Shown here one piece after another: positions 1-4,968 of a DNA stretch of 11,170 nucleotides. The position numbers were made by a program, and so were the translations under genes. The notes under the pieces are model-generated. The model was given only the letters and a program-made list of their open reading frames with translations, did no database searches and was not told the origin of the DNA. Each line of letters opens with the position of its first letter. Position 1 is the stretch's first letter. The stretch is from Candidatus Iainarchaeum sp. (lineage in GTDB: Archaea > B1Sed10-29): NCBI GenBank assembly GCA_003553825.1, contig PWFL01000041.1:1-11170 (forward strand), in the 5' to 3' direction.

Positions 1-269
1 CAAAATACCGAGAAAACACAGCACAAAACCATCAACTGGATCCGGAGAAAATCCAAGCACTAAAAGAAAAGTCACCGGAAGAAATAAAGCAGTCCCTAGG
101 ATTAGAACACAGAGAAATACGGATAAAAATACAAAAAATAGACGGAGAAACAGTACTGGACAAAAAAGATATAAGTAAAAACTCAAAGACAGTTCAAATC
201 AAAAGAATAGCTCTAATAGGAGAAGAAAAACATGCTATCAAACTCAAAGCAACACAAGAAACAGAATAA
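1..269 (+). CDS. C-terminal end of a pilin-like protein (5' end outside window)
   Basis: An open frame enters from the left edge (first whole codon at base 3) and runs 88 codons to a TAA at 267-269, with no start needed inside the window. The visible part is hydrophilic, rich in K, E, Q and I, and has no membrane segment. It ends in a segment reading VQIKRIALIGEEKHAIKLKA. This resembles, from memory, the end of archaeal pilin-like membrane proteins, where a conserved basic-hydrophobic 'R-I/V-A-L-V/I-x-G' strand closes the globular domain. The next gene starts 38 bases before this one stops, so the two are probably translationally coupled. The product is otherwise unidentified. The reading frame is certain; the pilin-like assignment rests on the tail motif and the neighbour only. 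Confidence 0.6.
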   Translation, partial: KYRENTAQNHQLDPEKIQALKEKSPEEIKQSLGLEHREIRIKIQKIDGETVLDKKDISKNSKTVQIKRIALIGEEKHAIKLKATQETE

Positions 270-576
270 AATAAGAAACAATCAAAAAGGATTCATACTA
301 TCACTAGAATCCACTATATGTTTACTAATACTATTAATATCTCTTAACTCAATCACACATGCTAGTTATCCGGACCTATCAAAGGAGATGGCGTACACTC
401 AGGCACAAGATATAGTGGAAGTATGCATAGCAAAGAAAGAACCTAATCCAAATTGCTTTAAGAAAATTGAGAAAATAAATCCTCATATATCTTATGAAGA
501 GAAAGGAAAAATAGAGTTCTCTAGAAAAATAGATAAAGAGATGAGAAGGATAACATTTAACTATACCATGGTTTAG
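232..576 (+). CDS. Small pilin-like membrane protein
   Basis: A 114-residue protein with a basic N-terminal stretch (residues 1-19, many K, N and Q). A KGFILSLE motif follows, then one hydrophobic segment at about residues 21-43. The rest is a soluble domain with two cysteines (about residues 65 and 75). The KGF-x-x-S-x-E plus hydrophobic helix pattern is that of archaeal type IV pilin-like proteins processed by a prepilin peptidase. The acidic residue sits one place further from the glycine than in a strict G-x4-E prepilin, so cleavage may be after G or F, or may not occur. The ATG has a GGAGA purine stretch about 11 bases upstream inside the previous gene, and the 38-base overlap suggests co-translation. 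It overlaps the convergent gene on the other strand by 20 bases. Its exact role (pilus subunit, minor pilin, or membrane anchor) cannot be told. Confidence 0.7.
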   Translation: MLSNSKQHKKQNKIRNNQKGFILSLESTICLLILLISLNSITHASYPDLSKEMAYTQAQDIVEVCIAKKEPNPNCFKKIEKINPHISYEEKGKIEFSRKIDKEMRRITFNYTMV

Positions 577-1000
577 ACTCTTTCTTTTGTTTAAATGCTC
601 TTATTTTATCCAGTTCTTCTTCGGAAAGATTTTCCCTTGCTCCTTCTTTTATCCTACTAGCTGATTCGTCCTTTCCGAACAGTTTCTTGGAGTTCTTTGA
701 AGCATACCGGGCAAATTTGGCTAAACTTTTTTTATCTTTCTTTTCAGCATGGTACTTAGCTATCTCTAGAATAGCTTCATCAGTGTTCAATCTCATCTTC
801 TTGAATACTCTTCTAAACCTCTGTGGCTCGATCTCATTTTTTTGGTATTTATCATACATTTTCTGAAACTCTTTCTTTTCAACTTTTTTCCTTCTTCCTT
901 TCTGAGCGTCCGATGACTCTCTCTGCCTCATCTTGTGAACTTTTTTCCTTCTCTCCGCTTCTTCAATTCTCTTCTTGATCTCTTCGGATTTTTTCCCCAT
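557..1000 (-). CDS. Highly charged hypothetical protein
   Basis: A 147-residue protein made largely of K, R and E with no membrane segment or signal peptide. The first 50 residues look like a single basic helix. Residues of about 60-115 are more balanced and could fold as a small helical domain, with hydrophobic positions in the stretch around AILEIAKYHAEKK and LAKFARYASKN. I do not recognise the family. A basic, helical protein of this kind could bind RNA or ribosomes, but nothing in the sequence proves it. The ATG at 1000 lacks a Shine-Dalgarno sequence. A TATA-like stretch about 25 bases upstream implies a leaderless transcript. The 3' end overlaps the convergent pilin-like gene by 20 bases, so the two mRNAs are complementary there. 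Confidence 0.65.
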   Translation of the reverse strand: MGKKSEEIKKRIEEAERRKKVHKMRQRESSDAQKGRRKKVEKKEFQKMYDKYQKNEIEPQRFRRVFKKMRLNTDEAILEIAKYHAEKKDKKSLAKFARYASKNSKKLFGKDESASRIKEGARENLSEEELDKIRAFKQKKESKPWYS

Positions 1001-1018
1001 GTTTTAATTTTAATTACT

Positions 1019-1030
1019 CTATAAATAAAA
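1019..1030 (-). promoter_or_regulatory. TATA-like element for the 557-1000 gene (leaderless)
   Basis: Read on the minus strand, TTTTATTTATAG is centred about 25 bases before the ATG at 1000. At the usual archaeal TATA-to-start distance, transcription would begin at or next to the ATG. No Shine-Dalgarno sequence lies between, which fits a leaderless mRNA. Assigned from sequence and spacing only. Confidence 0.4.
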
Positions 1031-1054
1031 GTATTATATCTCGGTGCATTGTGT

Positions 1055-1411
1055 TCACGGTTGATTTTCGAATTCTCTACTGATTGTTACCTTTTCCTCA
1101 TCCCTTGAAAGAATACAGCTTTCATGCCATTCTCCCGAGGAGCTTAAATTATCTATTTCTACCTTTACTTCATCCTGAAGCTCTTCTATCTCCATTTCTT
1201 GGTCAATATCTATTTCAATAGATCCACCCGTTACCAATATTTCTTCACAACTTGTTGAAAGGTCTCTGATCAAGGCATCTAATTCAGATCTTTTAATAGA
1301 GGTTCTTGAAAGGTCTCTCGCACGCGAGAGAAAAGGTAGGAAAACTAAGAGTAAGCTAAGGCCAAGGGAGAATAAAATTAAATACTCAAGCGACAATTGA
1401 CCTCTATTCAA
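1055..1411 (-). CDS. Class III signal peptide prepilin-like protein (118 aa)
   Basis: Third gene of a minus-strand pilin operon. From the chosen TTG start the protein begins MNRG followed by QLSLEYLILF, a class III signal (G before Q-x-S-x-E). This predicts cleavage by the archaeal prepilin peptidase after a four-residue leader. A hydrophobic helix of about 20 residues follows, then a soluble domain of about 90 residues with two cysteines and many acidic residues (runs such as EIDIDQEMEIEEL). The start is set by GGTGAT at 1416-1421, four bases before TTG; the in-frame GTG at 1423 lies over the ribosome site and is unlikely. The gene begins 16 bases after the stop of its upstream neighbour. 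The family (DUF361-like) is established as pilin-like. Whether this is the major subunit, a minor pilin or part of another surface structure is not visible. Confidence 0.75.
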   Translation of the reverse strand: MNRGQLSLEYLILFSLGLSLLLVFLPFLSRARDLSRTSIKRSELDALIRDLSTSCEEILVTGGSIEIDIDQEMEIEELQDEVKVEIDNLSSSGEWHESCILSRDEEKVTISREFENQP

Positions 1412-1415
1412 TCGA

Positions 1416-1421
1416 ATCACC
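1416..1421 (-). promoter_or_regulatory. GGTGAT ribosome-binding site that sets a TTG start
   Basis: GGTGAT matches the archaeal 16S anti-Shine-Dalgarno complement (GGAGGTGAT) and lies exactly four bases before the TTG at 1411-1409. The upstream in-frame GTG at 1423 overlaps this site, so it would have no ribosome site of its own. Confidence 0.65.
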
Positions 1422-1427
1422 ACTAAT

Positions 1428-1628
1428 TCATTTCCACTTAGCTATCTCAATCTGGTAATCAAACAACCTATCGATCTCTTTACGAAGAACTTCTTCAGCT
1501 TCCTCCGCGAATGAATCCAAACCACTCACTAGAATCACTGAAACGGCTAGAACAGCAGCCAGCACAACTATCAATTCAGCTGAAATCTGCGCTCTATCTC
1601 TTTTATCTTTACCATTGCTTTTATCCAA
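1428..1628 (-). CDS. Small class III prepilin-like protein (66 aa)
   Basis: Second gene of the pilin operon. From the TTG start the leader is MDKSNGKDKRDRA, strongly basic, followed by QISAELIVVLAAVLAVSVIL. This is a textbook class III motif (Q-x-S-x-E-L) leading into a hydrophobic helix. After cleavage before Q the mature protein would be only about 53 residues: an N-terminal membrane/packing helix and one acidic amphipathic helix (AEEAEEVLRKEIDRLF). Mature proteins this small that consist almost wholly of helix are typical of archaeal pilins and archaellin-like subunits. The start is set by GGTGAT at 1633-1638, four bases upstream. An earlier in-frame TTG at 1643 would overlap the preceding gene's stop codon and precede the ribosome site. 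The helix layout closely resembles that of the neighbour at 1640-1813, which suggests a local duplication. Confidence 0.75.
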   Translation of the reverse strand: MDKSNGKDKRDRAQISAELIVVLAAVLAVSVILVSGLDSFAEEAEEVLRKEIDRLFDYQIEIAKWK

Positions 1629-1632
1629 ATTA

Positions 1633-1638
1633 ATCACC
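1633..1638 (-). promoter_or_regulatory. GGTGAT ribosome-binding site that sets a TTG start
   Basis: GGTGAT followed by four bases and TTG at 1628-1626, the same arrangement as in the two sister genes. It lies just after the TGA stop (1642-1640) of the preceding gene. Confidence 0.65.
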
Positions 1639-1639
1639 T

Positions 1640-1813
1640 TCAACCAGATGTTATATTGCCTATTTCATCCAGAAGATCTTCAGAAGCTTCATCAAGTTTC
1701 TCTGCAGCCTCCTCAGATGTAGAAGATACATTTTGAATCAATAGAAATGCAAAACCAATTACTGCGGCCATGATAACGAGCAACTCAGCCGATATCTGCG
1801 CTACTTCATCCAG
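1640..1813 (-). CDS. Small class III prepilin-like protein with acidic leader (57 aa)
   Basis: First gene of the minus-strand pilin operon. The motif AQISAELLVIMAAVIGFAFL is a clear class III signal with the hydrophobic helix starting at the predicted mature N-terminus (Q). A short acidic amphipathic tail follows (SEEAAEKLDEASEDLLDEI), so the mature protein would be about 52 residues. The most likely start is a CTG at 1813, because GGTGAT (1818-1823) stands four bases before it, exactly as in the two following genes. The alternative is an in-frame GTG at 1822 that lies inside the ribosome site. Either way the leader (MDEVA, or MICLDEVA) has no lysine or arginine, which is odd for this signal type. 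The operon neighbours and the twin architecture of the next gene support a pilus or surface-filament role. The reading frame is well supported; the start is less sure. Confidence 0.7.
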   Translation of the reverse strand: MDEVAQISAELLVIMAAVIGFAFLLIQNVSSTSEEAAEKLDEASEDLLDEIGNITSG

Positions 1814-1817
1814 ACAA

Positions 1818-1823
1818 ATCACC
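1818..1823 (-). promoter_or_regulatory. GGTGAT ribosome-binding site pointing to a CTG start
   Basis: GGTGAT, then four bases, then an in-frame CTG at 1813-1811. There is no ATG, TTG or further in-frame GTG at a usable distance; the only other candidate, GTG at 1822, is part of the site itself. Confidence 0.55.
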
Positions 1824-1867
1824 TCGATTATTTTAAATCTATCTATTTCTTAGAATCCAATCAATAA

Positions 1868-1909
1868 GGAAATTTCCCAACACCTTTGGGTTAACTTCAG
1901 TTAACTTCG
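1868..1909. repeat. Cluster of small dyads and a 10-bp tandem repeat in a divergent intergenic region
   Basis: Between the pilin operon (-) and the gene at 1968 (+) lie three small repeats. GGAAATTTCC is a perfect palindrome at 1868-1877. CCCAA (1876-1880) pairs with TTGGG (1886-1890) across five bases. GTTAACTTCA (1890-1899) is followed directly by GTTAACTTCG (1900-1909), a tandem repeat with a period of one helical turn. Such spacing suits a DNA-binding regulator, but no regulator is identified. The rest of the intergenic stretch 1814-1967 holds no gene that I can see. Confidence 0.5.
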
Positions 1910-1938
1910 GAACTAAATAACGAGATTTGGAAAAAAGG

Positions 1939-1946
1939 TTAAAAAG
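1939..1946 (+). promoter_or_regulatory. TATA-like element for the operon starting at 1968 (leaderless)
   Basis: TTAAAAAG lies about 26 bases before the ATG at 1968, the usual archaeal TATA-to-transcription-start distance. No Shine-Dalgarno sequence separates it from the ATG. The first gene of this operon is therefore probably translated from a leaderless mRNA. Confidence 0.45.
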
Positions 1947-1967
1947 CAGTGAAAAACTAATATACAC

Positions 1968-2684
1968 ATGGCTAATTCTAACGAGAGTGACACAGGAGAA
2001 AAGAGAAAGGAAAAGGAACTTCGAGACATAATCTTCGAAATGATCTCCAAGGACAAATCAAAAGATGAGATAATTCTCACGCTCCAAGAAACAGGTCTAA
2101 CCGAAGAAGAAGCAAAAGAAGCCTATGAAAAAGTACAAGAAGACTTCGAAGAAGAAATAGGAACAAGACTAGAACGAGAAGTGGAAAAACTATTTGAAGA
2201 AAACACTCAACACATGATGGATGAGATAGATAAAAAAATGAAGAAATTCAAGAAAGATGTGAACACTAAAAGAGACCTTAAAGCTGCAGAACAAAAAGAA
2301 TACATTGACAAGAAAACAAAGAAATTAGAAGGAAGAATCGATGAACTACAAAGCCAATTCTTCTCCTTCAGAGCAAACATGAAGCAAGAACTTAAAAAAG
2401 TACTTGGAAAAATGGGGGAAATAGGTCCGAGGGAAAACATTAAAAAAGTCTTCTCAATCCTAATAATATTAATAGCAATATCACTAATAACATACCCGGT
2501 AATAACATTCAACGCATCAAGAACCCTATTGGAAGAAAATCTTCAAAAAGCAATGATAAGCCTGGGTTTCCATGCTGTGCTCGTATTTGGTGCATTGATA
2601 CTGGCGAAGTTCGGAAAAGACATGTACAAAGCCTCTCACGAGGAAAAACTCGAAGAAGTAGGGCAAGAATGGCTAGAAGGATAA
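1968..2684 (+). CDS. Coiled-coil protein with two C-terminal membrane segments
   Basis: A 238-residue protein. Residues of about 15-60 form a small helical region with a pattern like a UBA or winged-helix repeat (ELRDIIFEMISKDKSKDEI, then TGLTEEEAKEAYEKV). Residues of about 60-150 are a long charged coiled coil (VEKLFEENTQHMMDEIDKK). Two hydrophobic segments follow at about 161-181 and 197-214, joined by a short loop, and the last 24 residues are charged. The likely topology places both the long N-terminal part and the tail in the cytoplasm. I do not recognise a named family. It is the first gene of a three-gene operon with only 15 bases to the next gene, another coiled-coil protein, so the two could interact. 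Little T at third codon positions, shared with the following two genes. Confidence 0.7.
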   Translation: MANSNESDTGEKRKEKELRDIIFEMISKDKSKDEIILTLQETGLTEEEAKEAYEKVQEDFEEEIGTRLEREVEKLFEENTQHMMDEIDKKMKKFKKDVNTKRDLKAAEQKEYIDKKTKKLEGRIDELQSQFFSFRANMKQELKKVLGKMGEIGPRENIKKVFSILIILIAISLITYPVITFNASRTLLEENLQKAMISLGFHAVLVFGALILAKFGKDMYKASHEEKLEEVGQEWLEG

Positions 2685-2699
2685 AAAAGGCAAGATAAC

Positions 2700-3389
2700 A
2701 TGAAGACACTGGAAAAACTAGAACAAGAAAAGCAAAATAAGATAGAGAGAGCTGAGAAACTCAGAGAAAAAGCCCAAAAGAAAAAAGAAAAAAGAAACCA
2801 TGAAAATGAAAAGGTCTCCGAATACAAAGAAAAAAGAAACAAGAAGAACAAGGAAAAAAGAAAGAAAAAAGAACAGCTCGAGGAAATACAACAAGAGATA
2901 GAGGAATTATCACAGGATATAGACACTAATAAATCACCTTCATACTACAAGGATCAATACAACAAAATCTACTGGAAGTACCAAACCGAGCCAACATCTC
3001 CAGATAAGGAAAAAGAACTAGTTGAAAAATTGGAAGAATTCGAAAAGAAAAAAGAAAAAGCACAGAAACTAAAACAAAAAAAGAAAAAAGCCAGGGAACT
3101 AAGAGAACAAATAAAGAACCTGGAGACCGAAGCAAACATATACCACAAAGTAGTTACCAAACACGCTGAAAAAAGCGAGAAAAACCACCAAGAAATGATA
3201 AGCCTGTACCAAAAACTCGACAACCTTGAAGAAGAAATAGATCAAGTGAAAGCCAAGATAAAGAAACGAAGAAAAATAAACAAAAACTCCAATACCAGAG
3301 AAAAAGCACTGAAAAATGAAAAAGCCGAAGAATCTTTAAAAGAGTTCAAAGAAAAAGGAAAAATCACGATCAACAACATAACCCAATGA
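2700..3389 (+). CDS. COG1340-like archaeal coiled-coil protein
   Basis: A 229-residue protein that is nearly all charged coiled coil: heptad-rich K/E helices at about residues 1-75, a short break, then helices from about 83 to 205. In the middle (about residues 80-125) it has tyrosines, a TSP turn and an EKELVEKLEEFEKK helix. It then runs into HKVVTKHAEKSEKNHQEMIS. This order (break with 'Y..Y', a 'SPDxEKELVEKI' segment, then an 'HKxVxxxAExAxxxHxEM' helix) is what I remember of the uncharacterised archaeal COG1340 family, sometimes misnamed phosphoserine phosphatase. The function is unknown. It lies 15 bases after a coiled-coil membrane protein and four bases before a small unknown. No catalytic motif is visible, so a structural or scaffolding role is more likely. 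Low-complexity composition makes false similarity easy, so the family call is moderate. Confidence 0.65.
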   Translation: MKTLEKLEQEKQNKIERAEKLREKAQKKKEKRNHENEKVSEYKEKRNKKNKEKRKKKEQLEEIQQEIEELSQDIDTNKSPSYYKDQYNKIYWKYQTEPTSPDKEKELVEKLEEFEKKKEKAQKLKQKKKKARELREQIKNLETEANIYHKVVTKHAEKSEKNHQEMISLYQKLDNLEEEIDQVKAKIKKRRKINKNSNTREKALKNEKAEESLKEFKEKGKITINNITQ

Positions 3390-3393
3390 TAAA

Positions 3394-3711
3394 ATGACGG
3401 AAGAACCAATATCGGAAGAAGAAATAGCCTACAAGCTAGTAAAACTCTACGTAGGAGAAATCTCACGTGGCGGAGAAAAAAGAAGAATGGGTCTAGATAC
3501 GATAATAAACGCTTATTTCTACACACTAACCCGCTTAAAGAGAAAAAGAGAAGAACTAGGCATGTTCGAAACAGCGGTAAAAGAAGAAGAAAAAGCAGCG
3601 GAAGAACTAGGAATACCAATAGGAGAAGAAGAAATGCCATTCGAAAAAGAACTTAAAAAAGCAGCGAAAGAAGCGAAAAAAGAACTGGAAAAAAGAACAG
3701 AAAAAGACTAG
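3394..3711 (+). CDS. Hypothetical protein of 105 residues
   Basis: Third gene of the 1968-3711 operon. The N-terminal half (about residues 7-52) looks like a compact helical domain with a distinctive core: IAYKLVKLYVGEISR, a basic GGEKRRMGLD turn, then TIINAYFYTLTRLKRKREELG. The C-terminal half is an acidic then basic K/E/A helix ending in a lysine-rich tail. There are no cysteines, signal peptide or membrane segment. I do not recognise it. The ATG follows the previous stop by four bases, and a TGAT just before it can serve as a weak ribosome site. The well-defined core and the coupling make it a real gene rather than a chance frame. Its 3' end is five bases from the end of the convergent GTPase gene. 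Confidence 0.7.
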   Translation: MTEEPISEEEIAYKLVKLYVGEISRGGEKRRMGLDTIINAYFYTLTRLKRKREELGMFETAVKEEEKAAEELGIPIGEEEMPFEKELKKAAKEAKKELEKRTEKD

Positions 3712-3716
3712 ACAAT

Positions 3717-4859
3717 CTAAGTCAGTATTTCAACAACGTCACCATGGCTCAACTCCGAATCCTTACCAAGCTTCTCCCCTGATCTAGCGTCAATAGCTCC
3801 TTTGAAAGAATCACCAATATCAGAATGGATCGCATAAGCCAGATCAATTGCTTTAGATCCCTTTTCCAGTAAATAAGCATCAGGTAAAACATCTCCCTCT
3901 CCATTAGTATATTTTGATTTAGATTCCACAGGGTAAACAGCAATGTAATTCAGTTCATCGAATACCCCTCTGTTCAAAGCATCTTGGACACCTGTTGAAC
4001 CATATCTGTCCAGTATCTCTTCCTTCATGAACTTCAAAGCTTCTTTCTTATCTTTCTTCATCTCATTCTCAATCTCGAAATGATCCTGGCCAGGAATGTA
4101 CTCTATCAATCCATCTCTATCCGCTTTCCTGAGAGCTAATTCACCTTCAGCACAAATCGGTATGATATCATAATCCTCTTTTAACCTATCATAATTATCT
4201 CTTGCATTTGAAAGATCCACTTTATTACCAGCTAATATTATAGGTTTGCTCTCTTTTCTTATATTACTAGCTAATTCCAGAATATCATCGTATCCTCCTT
4301 CAATACTATTTTTCACTTCTCTCTCGGTTATCCCTAGCCCAGTTAGTTTACGATGAATATTCTCGTAGAGCTCTCTTTCTCCTCTTTTCTGTTCTTCTTC
4401 CCACTCTTCCCAACTCTCCTTCAACAGATTTTTTATCCAGTGATCTATCTCACTGTAAAGGAAATCAATATCTTCCTCAGGATCGTGGTCCTTTACAGGG
4501 TTTCCCTCACTATCCGTTCTTCCCGAAAGATCCAGTATATGGATTAATCCTTCCGCTTCCATTAGATCGCTAAGAAATTTATTACCAAGACCTTTACCTT
4601 CGTGAGCACCTGGGACAAGTCCGGCAACATCTATCAATTCAACGGGAATCAATCTAGTTCCTCCTCTACATTTGGAGTTCTTTGGATCGCAGGAAACATC
4701 CAGTTCATTACACGGGCAATCAGTAGTAACGTAAGTAACTCCTTTATTCGCCTCTATCGTTGTGAATATCCTGTTACTTATCTCCACATCAACGAGAGAA
4801 GCTGCTTTGAAGAAGGTTGATTTACCCGTATTCGTCTTACCAACTAATCCAATTTTCAC
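3717..4859 (-). CDS. ychF: YchF/OBG-type P-loop GTPase/ATPase with TGS domain
   Basis: A 380-residue OBG-family nucleotide hydrolase of the archaeal YchF-like group, cytoplasmic and linked to ribosomes in its family. Visible motifs: P-loop GKTNTGKST at 7-15, a switch region with TTIEANKG (about 33-40), G3 DVAGL at 77-81 leading into VPGAHEGKGLGN, and G4 NKVD at 212-215. The NKVD matches a guanine-binding G4, as in the archaeal/eukaryotic Drg-like or archaeal OBG group, unlike the altered NxxE of ATP-preferring bacterial YchF. Four cysteines at 48, 50, 57 and 64 sit in the loop before G3; they are usual in this archaeal group and might bind metal. The last 80 residues form a TGS domain (AYAIHSDIGDSFKGAIDARS). 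The start is GTG at 4859, with GTGAT four bases upstream. A GTG at 4898 would add 13 residues that cover the TATA box. It ends five bases from the convergent operon. Confidence 0.85.
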   Translation of the reverse strand: MKIGLVGKTNTGKSTFFKAASLVDVEISNRIFTTIEANKGVTYVTTDCPCNELDVSCDPKNSKCRGGTRLIPVELIDVAGLVPGAHEGKGLGNKFLSDLMEAEGLIHILDLSGRTDSEGNPVKDHDPEEDIDFLYSEIDHWIKNLLKESWEEWEEEQKRGERELYENIHRKLTGLGITEREVKNSIEGGYDDILELASNIRKESKPIILAGNKVDLSNARDNYDRLKEDYDIIPICAEGELALRKADRDGLIEYIPGQDHFEIENEMKKDKKEALKFMKEEILDRYGSTGVQDALNRGVFDELNYIAVYPVESKSKYTNGEGDVLPDAYLLEKGSKAIDLAYAIHSDIGDSFKGAIDARSGEKLGKDSELSHGDVVEILT

Positions 4860-4887
4860 ATAAATCACTCGGTGAAATCCTTGATTA

Positions 4888-4895
4888 TATTTATA
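4888..4895 (-). promoter_or_regulatory. TATA box for the YchF/OBG gene
   Basis: TATAAATA on the minus strand. A start of transcription about 25 bases downstream would fall near 4865-4870, giving a very short leader that still contains the GTGAT ribosome site. This supports the GTG at 4859 as the real start. Confidence 0.55.
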
Positions 4896-4919
4896 CACCT
4901 TAGTTATTTATCCCTTCAG

Positions 4920-4930
4920 GTTTAAAAAAG
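4920..4930 (+). promoter_or_regulatory. TATA-like element for rfcL-nob1
   Basis: GTTTAAAAAAG lies in the divergent region between the GTPase and rfcL. Transcription would begin near 4950, giving a leader of about 20 bases. A short TGAT lies five bases before the ATG at 4969. Confidence 0.45.
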
Positions 4931-4968
4931 GAAACACAGCCTAAGTAAAAAACTAAAAATGATTAAAG

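Noticed and set aside
2207..3640. Several long minus-strand open frames rich in F, L and S opposite the coiled-coil genes
   Set aside because: They are complements of A/G-rich lysine-glutamate codons, so poly-F/L/S is expected. They lack credible starts, and the plus-strand frames form a tight operon with sensible proteins.
4353..4820. Plus-strand frames opposite the GTPase gene
   Set aside because: They are antisense to conserved P-loop, G3 and Cys-loop codons and have no domain-like content.
4860..4898. A longer GTPase starting at GTG 4898
   Set aside because: The extra 13 residues cover the TATA element and lie before the GTGAT ribosome site; the family normally begins close to the KIGLVGK strand.
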